Below, piece after piece: positions 11,349-21,883 of a stretch of DNA of 64,000 nucleotides. The first letter of the stretch is position 1. Every line of letters begins with the position of its first letter. A model generated the notes under the pieces. The model did no database searches and was not told where the DNA came from. It worked only from the letters and a program-made list of their open reading frames with translations. Origin of the DNA: Drosophila pseudoobscura (taxonomy: Eukaryota; Arthropoda; Insecta; Diptera; Drosophilidae); the NCBI RefSeq assembly GCF_009870125.1, contig NC_046679.1, positions 558,001 through 622,000 on the forward strand. The letters run 5' to 3'. Position numbers and translations under genes: made by a program.

Positions 11349-13366
11349 ATGAGAAGAAGTACCATAATATTCTTCGTGGGAGTGCTCGCCGGCTTAGACA
11401 GCTTTTCGAATGCCCAGTCTAGGGAGCATCCCGCCAGGTCGATATACAAGCTGCGCGAGTATCTTGAACTTCAAGGAAATTTGGTTCTCAACCTGGAGTA
11501 CTATGTGTACCACCTGGAAATAAAACTGCATAAAATCCAAGAGTGAGTAGAGCGAATGGGGAATTGGGGATTTCGAAATATTAATCCTCTAAAAATCCCC
11601 TAGAGCTCTGCTTGACATGGAGAAAGTGCATGCTCTTTTTGAGGAGGACAAAAGGGCCTTTGTGTCCAATCCCGTCAACAGTTTCTCGCTCATCCGACAC
11701 ATGCACTCTGACTGGATGAAGTGGCAGCTCTACCTATCGGGGGACCCAGGACAAGGTTAGTTTTGATCCCATACCGTAGTCGTAGGCCGTTAGTGTGTTA
11801 TGTATACTATTCAGAACAACTGGCGTACATGAGGGAAACCAGTGCGTATCTCCCGACCAAGGATGATATCGCAGACGCCCTTCTGGGTATGGAAAGAGTG
11901 AGGAGTGTGTATGGCCTGGAGCCCCAGGATATGGCGAGTGGCTTGCTCTCGGACGTGCAGTACGAGTAAGTGATCCGATGTTAAGCAACATCCTATATGT
12001 ACATATATTCGAGCTACTCGATCTCCACCAGCTCTAGTTTTTCCCCCCATGACTGTCGCTCGCTGGCGGAGTACAGCATCGGAATGAAGGACTACCCCAC
12101 TGCAGAGCGATGGCTACAGGTGGCCATATCGCTGCTTCAGGACAGAAATGAGGATCCAGTTGTCCCTCTGAACATCATTGATGTTACCCAAACTCTAGTA
12201 GAAAGCTACCGCGCCCAGCGTATGTAATGAGAGCTATCGCAAACCGGATATCGACTCTCATTTTCCCGCAGGAAATCCTTGGAGTGCTGGGCATATCCTG
12301 GAAGCTGCTCTGAAGCTGAGTCCTTTTGATGCTCGTCTGTTGAGGCTGAAGGAGCAAGTGAGCACAGACTTGATGTACGAGGTTCCGCTGAAACACAGGC
12401 CAAAAGGAGTGCCCGATCAGGATCACTGCTGTAATGGGCTTTGTAAGGGGCCCAGGAACAGGCACCTCCACTGCTTCTACCTCACAAAACGAGGATCCCC
12501 CTTTCTGCTCTTGGCGAGGGTTAGGACTGAGATTCTCTCTGACGATCCCTTTATTGTGTTGTACTACGATGTATTGACCCACTCCGATATGGTGTCCCTG
12601 CGGAACACAAGCGAGCCGTTGCTTCATCCAGCCACCACCATTCAATATCTTAATGCGCCGCAGGAGTTGTCTAACTCTCGTACAGCGCACTTCGTCTGGC
12701 TGGAGCCGACCATTACAGAGGCGACCCGAAGAGCAGATCGGGTGCTTTGGGATGTCACGGGTCTAAATCTTAGCAACTCTGAAATGTTTCAGGTCAATAA
12801 CTATGGGATTGGAGGCTCGTTCATGCGCCACAGTGACCTTTTGCACTCCGTAAGCATATCCTTAGTCTCCATCTAATTGATATTCCCATTCGGTTGTCTA
12901 GGAAAGAAATTATCTAGTGAGAGAACGCATTGCCACGGCCATATTTTACGTAAGTGAATGATGGACGACGATTCCTTCCCTCTGCCTATTGTCGAGTCTA
13001 TACGAGTACGAGTATGTATATGTATATGTATATCCCACAGCTAAGCGATGTGCCCCAGGGCGGCGCCACTTTGTTCACAGAGCTGAATGTGACCGTATTC
13101 CCCCAGGCAGGAACTGTTCTTTTCTGGTACAACCTGGCCCATTCAGGAGATCACGATATGAGAACACGCCACACAGGTTGTCCCGTCATCGTGGGTTCCA
13201 AGTGGAGTAGGTTTTCCCTTAGACTGTTTTAGCGATATCTGCAAATAAGTATTACCTTGATTTGGTTCTTTTCCTGTTAGTGATGACCCGCTGGATATAT
13301 GACGATGGTCAGGCGTTCACCAAGCCCTGCCACACGAAACTAAAAAGCCCCATGGTTATGGCCTAA
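11349..13366 (+). CDS. PH4alpha gene S, copy 1 (520 aa)
   Basis: Eight exons join in frame: 11349-11542, 11604-11755, 11815-11965, 12032-12219, 12272-12849, 12902-12949, 13041-13206 and 13281-13366. I start at 11349 rather than the in-frame ATG at 11304, because 11349 places the signal peptide (MRRSTIIFFVGVLAGL) at the very N-terminus. Next come N-terminal helices (NPVNSFSLIRHMHSDWMKW), the TPR-like domain, a Cys-rich entry (DHCCNGLCKGPRNRHLHC) and a catalytic domain with HxD (GGSFMRHSDLL), distal His (RHTGCPVIVG) and GSKW. The YGIGGH position reads YGIGGS, but the HxD pair is intact. The intron before the 166-nt exon contains a GTATAT microsatellite that is longer than in copy 2. The poly(A) signal AATAAA lies about 20 bp after the stop. 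Confidence 0.9.
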
Positions 13367-13404
13367 GCGGAGATATTGTGCCAATAAATTGGATTACTCT
13401 ACAA

Positions 13405-13902
13405 AAATTGTATGGCGTGAAATTTTTATTTTGTTTCCCATAGTCGGATTTCAGTTTGAAAATGGCCAGTTGTATAGGGACGATCGAATAATTTATGTTC
13501 CTGGAAAGAGATCTTACATTCGACCTTCAACAATATATGGATGCACTCAGAGAAGCTCGAAGTGATCATACCCGAAGTACTTTACACCCAGCATACATAT
13601 GTACAAATTTATGTATTTAATACAATGTATTTTATATGTCTTTTGGTATCGCTGTTCACAAAAGACACGATTTGATGTTTTGTCAAAAAAATGTCGTCAA
13701 ATCGGTCGAGTCGTTAGGGTGATTTTTATATAATATCTTATCCGTTTCCATTTGTATGTACATGTGTATGTTACTTGTGTATGTACATATTCTTTATGGG
13801 GTCGGAAACGCTTCCTTCTGGGCGTTATACACACCCATTTTCACCACAAATCTAATATGCCCCTTTACTCTTCGAGTGCCGGATTTACAAAATTAAAGCT
13901 AA
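13405..13902. other. spacer between the two duplicated blocks
   Basis: About 500 bp of AT-rich unique sequence between the tandem copies. I see no coding potential. It contains a piece of a dispersed repeat listed separately. Confidence 0.7.
13792..13882 (+). mobile_element. fragment of the DINE-1/Helentron-like element at the duplication junction
   Basis: This 91-bp piece (from CTTTATGGGGTCGGAAACG to the GAGTGCCGG end) closely matches the right terminal part of the larger element, at 51401-51493. No internal part of the element is present. It lies just left of where the second copy of the PH4alpha block begins. Confidence 0.75.
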
Positions 13903-14021
13903 CAAAGTTATGAAACCTATTAGTGGGTGATGGATATCAAGGCGAGAAAAATGCATTTCCCGCTTGTTAGTAGTTTCTTTAAACTCATAAACAAACGTTT
14001 AGTATACACGTAATTTTCAAA

Positions 14022-15936
14022 ATGAGAAGATTGAAGTGCTTCCTGTGCTTGATCTACCTTTGGTTTCCCGGTGCGACCTTAAGGAAGCTAAACAAGAACT
14101 ATGCCATGTCCATATACGATCTGGGAGAGCTAATGACCCACAATAAAGTGCTGATCAACCACCTAGAGGCCTACGCGGATAAGTTGCAGCAGAGGGTGGA
14201 CCTTATAGACAGGTGAGTGAAACTTCATGAGACTAAGCCTTTAACAGTTTTTCCATGGCCCTACAGTTATGTTGAGATCATGAAAGAGAAGATAGCTCGC
14301 GCACAAAGGATGGATCACGACCCTCCGTCTTGTTTTTCCTTCATGCGACACATGCAATTCGATTGGCCCAACATTCTGTGGTATCTGGAGCAGCAGCCGG
14401 GTGAAGGTCAGTGCTCCTCAACCCATCGAAGAACCTTTTCATAAGCGATGTTTTTCTACAGCTCAAGCTACAGGTATAAGCCTTCTTTACTCTGATTTAC
14501 CGACTACCAAGGATTTGGAGGAAACCCTTAATGGGCTGTGGCGCATTCAGACCATTTACAATCTAAATGGCTCTGATATGGCCAAGGGACTCCTGATGGG
14601 AGTGCAGCACAAGTGAGTGGAAGAAATCATTCGAATAAGAATAGTAGTGCTCATTAATTTCCAGTTACTCCACCACCCCATTTGAGGGCTATACCATTGC
14701 CAAGTATTTGGCGAAATGGGGGGACTATGCCAAGGCAAAAGATTGGATCTCTGTGGCCCTGGATCTATACCAGGCGGATGAGGATTACTGGGATTTGTAT
14801 GAACAGCAGGGACTGTCTGCGGAAAACCTGTATGAACTGTATGTTGAGGTTTTAAATAACTTGAGCGAGGACAAGGAAAGGCCTCTTTCCACGATGATCG
14901 AAACCCTAAAGAGGCATCCAAAGAACCACAACTTGAAGCGGGCTCTCACTAGGCTGGAAATGAGCCATCGCATTGGGGAAGAGCCCCAGGAACAGGTCAG
15001 TGGAGGAACCGCAAAGAAAAGCCAGTAATGCGGATTAATCTATCATTTAGGAGTCTGAAGACCAGGATGACTTCCTGGACTGCTGCTCTAGAGAGTGCCG
15101 CCGAGGATCCCGACTTTACTGCCTTTACAATACCACTGCAACAGCGTTCCTCCGCCTGGCACCCCTGAAAATGGAGCTGCTATCACTTGATCCCTACGTG
15201 GTGCTCTACCATGATGTGCTTGCGGATAGGGAAATGTCTTTACTGAAGTTGATGGCACAGAGGGACTTGGTTCGGGCCGTAACCTACAATGCAACGGAGA
15301 AGAAACACTCTGAAGATCCAAACCGCACCACAAAAGCCGGTTGGCTGGACCCTAGCCATAATCTAATACGAAGGATGGGCATATTGACAGAGGACATGTC
15401 TAACTTGGATCTCGAAAGATCGGAGGACTTTCAGGTTCTCAACTACGGCATTGGCGGCCACTATGCCGTCCACCCCGACTTCTTTGAGGTAAGACTTTAA
15501 TACTTTAAACCAACAAAACCAACCTGATCGAATTTATTTTAGGGTTCTAATCCTGAACTCCCCGATCGCGTTGCCACATTATTGTTCTACGTGAGTAACC
15601 TGTTGTTCATCTTTGGGAAGAGTTTCTATGAATCTCTCTTTCATTTAGTTGAGTGATGTGCCTCTGGGGGGCGCCACAGTGTTTCCCTTACTCGATCTGT
15701 CGGTGTTTCCCAAGAAGGGAGCAGTCTTGATGTGGTACAACTTGGATCACAAGGGGCAAGGCATGGAAAAGACCATTCACTCGGCCTGTCCCGTCGTTGT
15801 CGGCTCCAGATGGGGTAAAATTAACCTCAAAAGAGAAACAAGATTGATTCAATAATGTATTTCTTCCCAAACAGTGATGACCAAGTGGGTAAATCAGCAA
15901 CCCCAACTATTTCGACGGCCTTGCCTAAGAGAGTAG
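14022..15936 (+). CDS. PH4alpha gene P, copy 2 (about 508 aa; Lys to Arg)
   Basis: Same exon layout as the 6232 gene: first exon from 14022, a 438-nt catalytic exon ending near 15488, a 48-nt exon, a 166-nt exon from 15649 and a last exon ending at TAG 15934-15936. It has a signal peptide, N-terminal and TPR-like domains, HxD in GGHYAVHPDFFE, distal His in TIHSACPVVVG and again GSRW in place of GSKW. Compared with copy 1 the catalytic entry segment is changed (LMAQRDLVRAVTYNATEKK against SMAQKDLVRASTYDVMDKK), as are the residues before HxD. AATAAA follows the stop closely. The intron after the 438-nt exon has about 10 extra bases (an ACCAACAAAACC repeat). Confidence 0.9.
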
Positions 15937-16048
15937 TGAATAAAGTCTTTCGTTGAACGGAAACCATGTCAGATTCATGACCAATCGATTTCCCTGTCTT
16001 AGCTTTATTTTCTCTATTGAAACTTCAGTCAGTGGCATTCCAGAGATA

Positions 16049-17931
16049 ATGTTGAGCAGAAGTCTTCTCTATCTGTCGATTTTGGTTGTTGTCCGCAATG
16101 GTGGCGCCCTGAAGCTGGAAGAGAGCGAAGTGGTGGATCAATTCTATTCCACTTCAATCGTTAGCATGGAGGATCTCCTGGAGTTCCATGCGGATTTGCT
16201 TTTCCAGCTGAACAGCTACATTGACGTTCTGAGAGCTAGGATGAAACTCATACGAAGGTGGGTCTAGGGTTCTGTTTTGTAAGCCCGGGTTTCAACCTCC
16301 CCTCCCTCTAGGATAGCAGATTACATGATGGAGCATGATCATATAGTCAACCTCGAGGACCATTCCCTAAACTACTTTCATCTCGTTCGGCACATGCACA
16401 AGGATTGGGCACACGTGCTGGAGTTGATGGAGCAGCCCTTAGGTAGGAGTCAGCTGCTGTTTCTAAAGGAGTCGCGGCCCCACTATCCCAGTGCCTGGGA
16501 CTTGGAAGAAGGCTCCTTGGGTATTCACAGGATGCAGAAGACCTATCAGCTGCAGCCCAAGGATATGGTCAGAGGCCTGCTCGATGGCGTTCATCATGGG
16601 TAGGTGCAGCCATAAAAGAAAGACCCTTTCCTCCTTCATTCGAGGTCCTTTGCAGGACACGCTTTTCAACCCTCGAGTGTTTCACCGTGGCTCGAGCAAT
16701 ATATAAGAAGCACAGATACCACGACGCGGTGACTTGGCTGGAAGAGACCCTTAGCCTATACGATCAGGCATCAGAGCAGACAAAAGAGAATTACCAGATA
16801 CTTGGATTTGATGTCTCCCAAGCGAACAACCTGTACATCAAAGGCCTCATGCATCTAAGTGAGTTTTGCAATCAATTGACACAAATCTCTCCTAATGACA
16901 ATCAGATCGCTATAAGGATGCTTTGAAAGCCATTGATCGGGATCCCAAACCCTACCTACGGCGACTTCGCGATCGAGTAGAGATGCGGATGATGAGCACT
17001 ATCGATCTTCCGCTAGAGAAGCCCAATCCTCCTCTGACTGGCTTACAGCTCTGCTGTCGTGGGGGCTGTCCGTATCGGGACATGCACCGCTTGACCTGTA
17101 GCTACAACACCACAGCCGCGCCCTTCCTCCGGCTGGCTCCCTTCAAGACGGAGATCCTCTCACTCTCCCCCTACATGGTGCTCTACCACGACGTCATCAC
17201 ACCGCTGGAGTCGCTGACGTTGAAAAATCTATCCAAGCCCCACATGAAACGTCGGGCCATGGTCATGGTTAACAATCTGAAGGTGAGGCCTTTTATTGAC
17301 TCGGGACGTACCTCGAACTCTGTGTGGCTCGCGTCCCACGAAAATGCGGTCATGGAGCGGTTAGAACGAAGAGTCGGGGTCATGACAAACTTCGAGATGG
17401 AGAACTCGGAGGTATACCAGCTGATCAACTACGGGATCGGAGGCCACTACAAACCCCACACCGACCACTTTGAGACCCCACAGGTGAAGTCCCGACGGTA
17501 ACGGAATTGGACTCATTTCTGATCTATGATTTCCTCCTTAGGCTCCCGAGCATCGCGGAGGAGGAGACCGAATAGCCACCGTTCTTTTTTATGTATGTTA
17601 AATGTCGAGTTTTGATTGAAAACCACTCTAGTTGTCGTGTCCCGCAGCTCAGTGATGTTCCCCAAGGTGGTGCCACTCTCTTTCCACGTCTAAATATCTC
17701 CGTTCAACCACGACAAGGTGATGCTCTTCTCTGGTACAACCTCAACGATCGAGGACAGGGCGAAATAGGCACCGTCCATACTTCTTGTCCCATAATCAAG
17801 GGATCTAAATGGGGTAAGTATATTCTCTTGAACGTATAATGAAGCCCATATGCACTTTTCTCTCTGTTTCAGCCCTGGTCAAATGGATAGACGAGCTGTC
17901 GCAGCCGTTCCGCAGACCGTGTAATCGATAG
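16049..17931 (+). CDS. PH4alpha gene Q, copy 2 (about 517 aa)
   Basis: Copy of the 8250 gene with the same exons and phases; start at 16049, stop TAG at 17929-17931. It keeps the signal peptide, N-terminal helices, TPR-like domain, the Cys-rich entry, HxD (YKPHTDHF), distal His (TVHTSCPIIKG) and GSKW. One codon more than copy 1 lies in the catalytic entry loop (RRAMVMVNNLKVRPFIDSG against RRAMTFNKQKLRPLIDSG). The motif YHDVIT is normal here, whereas copy 1 reads YHGVIT. It should be an active enzyme. Its neighbours sit 112 bp upstream (P) and 93 bp downstream (R). Confidence 0.9.
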
Positions 17932-18024
17932 TACTTCCTTTTATACCCATATCTAATACAGAATTCTGTTAGCCACGCTTCGCTTTGACACTATTCATCG
18001 CAGAATCGCACTCTAACATCAATC

Positions 18025-18893
18025 ATGTGGGTTTCTCTGCGAGTAAGAATCGTTCTGACGGCTCTTTCCTACTTTTTTTGGGTGGAGGCAAACGATGGGA
18101 AGGGTTCTTCCTTGGACATTAAAGGACTGATAGATGTGGAGGAGAAGCTTCTAAGTCAAATGGTGGACTACAGCAGTGTGCTCCAGAAAAAGATCAGTTT
18201 GATGCGTCGGTAGGTGCCACATTGAAGTAGAAAAAATCCTGACCTTAGTCAATCCAATCTCAGTTACATTGCTTTGATGAGAGTGAAGCAAACGCATGCG
18301 GAACCCGACAGGGAGCAGTATATGGCCAATCCCCTCCAAAGCTATTCTCTGATCCACCACATGCACTTCGACTGGACGACTTGGCGTAGGCTCATGGAGC
18401 AGTCACTAGGCAGAGGTAGACTCCACAAACATACAAACGCTCTCCATTAATCAAGATCTCTTCCCTTTATTTAGAGCAAATCTCTGAAATCCGTGCACTA
18501 ATGCCCCAAATTTCCAGAATAGAATATGGTACCGCCATGCAAGATCTCATCCACGAACCCATGGCAGCAGTTCCGTTCGAGTAAGTGCAAGAAATCGATA
18601 GAATTGAGCGAGGAAAGAGTCTTAACAGATCCATATACAGTCCGGTGGAGGCCTTGGAGCTTGCTACCTTCGCATACGACAAGGAGCGCCCCGATCTCGC
18701 CGAGATGTGGCTGAATGTGACACTATCCGGCTACCAGAAACTCAGTCCCAGCAAAAAGGAACTCTACAAAGTGCTGAGCGTGGTCAAAGAAAGTGAAGTG
18801 CAAAAGCTCTATAAAAAGGTAAAAAAAATTAACAAATTGTTTTGGATTTTTGAATTGTTAAAAAAGATGTTGTGGCTATATTACAAACTCTAA
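18025..18893 (+). pseudogene. PH4alpha gene R, copy 2: open frame without a catalytic domain (231 aa)
   Basis: Here the reading frame is open: exons 18025-18209, 18264-18415, 18475-18580 and 18641-18893 join in frame to 231 residues, less than half the family length. The signal peptide (MWVSLRVRIVLTALSYFFWV) and N-terminal helical domain are normal. The middle is shortened (IEYGTAMQDLIHEPMAAVPFE), a piece of TPR-like domain remains, and the frame runs through a decayed splice donor (AAAAAGGTAAAAAA) into a hydrophobic tail (LFWIFELLKKMLWLYYKL). A remnant of the catalytic domain start lies just past the stop. It could be a stable ER protein with only dimerisation and peptide-binding parts, or a pseudogene that happens to be open in this copy; I favour the second. 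Confidence 0.6.
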
Positions 18894-19154
18894 GTAATAC
18901 ATATGATGCTGTACTTCGCAATCAGCTCTGTAATCAGCGCAAGTTGCGACCAGGAAATGTCCCGCGTTGACGTTAGATAAATGCATGTCGCATACAAATA
19001 CAAAATACAACATTTCAATGTAAATAAATATTGTATCATACCATTTCGAATCATCTCAATTATTCTTAGAAGAGTGACGAATTGATAGCCCCATGAACCC
19101 CTTAAGACTGTGAGTTTTCCCCCCAAAGCAGCAGCTTCCAGTCACACACCCAAT

Positions 19155-21161
19155 ATGAGAAGAAGTACCATAATATTCTTCGTGGGAGTGCTCGCCGGCT
19201 TAGACAGCTTTTCGAATGCCCAGTCTAGGGAGCATCCCGCCAGGTCGATATACAAGCTGCGCGAGTATCTTGAACTTCAAGGAAATTTGGTTCTCAACCT
19301 GGAGTACTATGTGTACCACCTGGAAATAAAACTGCATAAAATCCAAGAGTGAGTAGAGCGAATGGGGAATTGGGGATTTCGAAATATTAATCCTCTAAAA
19401 ATCCCCTAGAGCTCTGCTTGACATGGAGAAAGTGCATGCTCTTTTTGAGGAGGACAAAAGGGCCTTTGTGTCCAATCCCGTCAACAGTTTCTCGCTCATC
19501 CGACACATGCACTCTGACTGGATGAAGTGGCAGCTCTACCTATCGGGGGACCCAGGACAAGGTTAGTTTTGATCCCATACCGTAGTCGTAGGCCGTTAGT
19601 GTGTTATGTATACTATTCAGAACAACTGGCGTACATGAGGGAAACCAGTGCGTATCTCCCGACCAAGGATGATATCGCAGACGCCCTTCTGGGTATGGAA
19701 AGAGTGAGGAGTGTGTATGGCCTGGAGCCCCAGGATATGGCGAGTGGCTTGCTCTCGGACGTGCAGTACGAGTAAGTGATCCGATGTTAAGCAACATCCT
19801 ATATGTACATATATTCGAGCTACTCGATCTCCACCAGCTCTAGTTTTTCCCCCCATGACTGTCGCTCGCTGGCGGAGTACAGCATCGGAATGAAGGACTA
19901 CCCCACTGCAGAGCGATGGCTACAGGTGGCCATATCGCTGCTTCAGGACAGAAATGAGGATCCAGTTGTCCCTCTGAACATCATTGATGTTACCCAAACT
20001 CTAGTAGAAAGCTACCGCGCCCAGCGTATGTAATGAGAGGTATCGCAAACCGGATATCGACTCTCATTTTCCCGCAGGAAATCCTTGGAGTGCTGGGCAT
20101 ATCCTGGAAGCTGCTCTGAAGCTGAGTCCTTTTGATGCTCGTCTGTTGAGGCTGAAGGAGCAAGTGAGCACAGACTTGATGTACGAGGTTCCGCTGAAAC
20201 CCAGGCCAAAAGGAGTGCCCGATCAGGATCACTGCTGTAATGGGCTTTGTAAGGGGCCCAGGAACAGGCACCTCCACTGCTGCTACCTCACTAAACGAGG
20301 ATCCCCCTTTCTGCTCTTGGCGAGAGTTAGGACTGAGATTCTCTCTGACGATCCCTTTATTGCGTTGTACTACGATGTATTGACCCACTCCGATATGGTG
20401 TCCCTGCGGAACACAAGCGAGCCGTTGCTACATCCAGCCACCACCATTCAATATCTTAATGCGCCGCAGGAGTTGTCTAACTCTCGTACAGCGCACTTCG
20501 TCTGGCTGGAGCCGACCATTACAGAGGCGACCCGAAGAGCAGATCGGGTGCTTTGGGATGTCACGGGTCTAAATGTTAGCAACTCTGAAAAGTTCCAGGT
20601 CAATAACTATGGGATTGGAGGCTCGTTCATGCGCCACAGTGACCCTTTGCACTCCGTAAGCATATCCTTAGTCTCCATCTAATTGATATTCCCATTCGGT
20701 TGTCTAGGAAAGAAATTATCTAGTGAGAGAACGCATTGCCACGGCCATATTTTACGTAAGTGAATGATGGACGACGATTCCTTCCCACTGCCTATTGTCG
20801 AGTCTATACGAGTACGAGTATGTCTGATCCCACAGCTAAGCGATGTGCCCCAGGGCGGCGCCACCTTGTTCACAGAGCTGAATGTGACCGTATTCCCCCA
20901 GGCAGGAACTGTTCTTTTCTGGTACAACCTGGCCCATTCAGGAGATCACGATATGAGAACACGCCACACAGGTTGTCCCGTCATCGTGGGTTCCAAGTGG
21001 AGTAGGTTTTCCCTTAGACTGTTTTAGCGATATCTGCAAATAAGTATTACCTTGATTTGGTTCTTTTCCTGTTAGTGATGACCCGCTGGATATATGACGA
21101 TGGTCAGGCGTTCACCAAGCCCTGCCACACGAAACTAAAAAGCCCCATGGTTATGGCCTAA
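19155..21161 (+). CDS. PH4alpha gene S, copy 2 (about 520 aa)
   Basis: Copy of the 11349 gene with the same eight exons; start 19155 (signal peptide MRRSTIIFFVGVLAGL), stop TAA 21159-21161. It keeps HxD (GGSFMRHSDPL), the distal His (RHTGCPVIVG) and GSKW. The first half is indistinguishable from copy 1 at the bases I compared. The second half has a few replacements (for example IALYYD for IVLYYD, and VSNSEKFQ for LSNSEMFQ). Unlike P and Q, its lid-loop segment is unchanged between copies. AATAAA lies just after the stop, close to the right edge of the duplication. Confidence 0.9.
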
Positions 21162-21200
21162 GCGGAGATAATGTGCCAATAAATTGGATTACTCTACAAA

Positions 21201-21883
21201 ATTTTCCTAAATTTCCAGCCATATCCTCTAATAGAATTTTTAGCCCCGTAGGGGCATTAACCATATGATGCTCTTGGCGAGTCCCGACAACATCTTCTGC
21301 TGGAGGAGCCAGTGAGAAAGGATACGTAAGATCTTTCTCTTAGAATGAGAAAAACAGTGCCTGCTTTCGGTGCAACTCTCTTACCTTGAGACCATATAGG
21401 AGCTCCTGCCCCAGTCCATCTTAAGCAAACACATAAAAGGAATAATGTGTATACCTATGGAGCCTCCACAGGATAATTCTCACTCTTCGGACCACCGACC
21501 ATCCCATCCCCGAGTCGACAAAAGACAAAACCTACTGAAAATAGTAGGAAGGAGAATGGTACCTATGAGGAAGTATGTCTACCATATAAAACTCTAAAGA
21601 TAATCATAGCTTAATAACCAGTTTATATCTTATTACGAAGAGAGTGTCCATCTTCTGATTTGATACGATTCGTGGATTCGATTCGCTCTCTACTTGATAT
21701 TAGTTATTGTCTACGCTAAAACCAGTTGCCGGCTCGTTGAACCCCGGGCTTTCTTTGAGTGCGTGCCAAAACAGGTTTCGAATCAGAAGCAGAACCTCTG
21801 ACATCTCTGGAATTATGTAATATTCAGTCGCTATTCAGTGCGGGGTCAAGTGGTAGATTCAGTCGGCATCTAATCGCTTCGGG
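21201..21883. other. intergenic region upstream of the last PH4alpha gene
   Basis: About 680 bp of unique sequence with no open frame of note. It presumably contains the promoter of the 21884 gene. I see no strong TATA box that I would place with confidence. Confidence 0.4.

Larger units (their letters stand above)
6057..13404 (+). repeat. tandem segmental duplication, copy 1 (P-Q-R-S block)
   Basis: This segment is repeated at 13903-21200 in the same orientation. It holds four PH4alpha-family genes (P, Q, R, S). The left edge is where the sequence near 6057 (aacaaagtta) starts to match 13903. The right edge is after the shared ATAAATTGGATTACTCTACAAAA that follows the S stop codon. The corresponding offset drifts from 7790 to 7806 through small indels. 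Copy 1 has 54 bp near 6095-6150 that copy 2 lacks, bounded by a GATAT microrepeat. Confidence 0.93.
13903..21200 (+). repeat. tandem segmental duplication, copy 2 (P-Q-R-S block)
   Basis: Second copy of the four-gene block at 6057-13404, head to tail. Most exons and introns match with only scattered differences. The divergence is uneven: no difference is visible over 1,868 bp (18172-20039 against 10366-12233), while short stretches inside the P and Q catalytic exons differ strongly. Confidence 0.93.
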
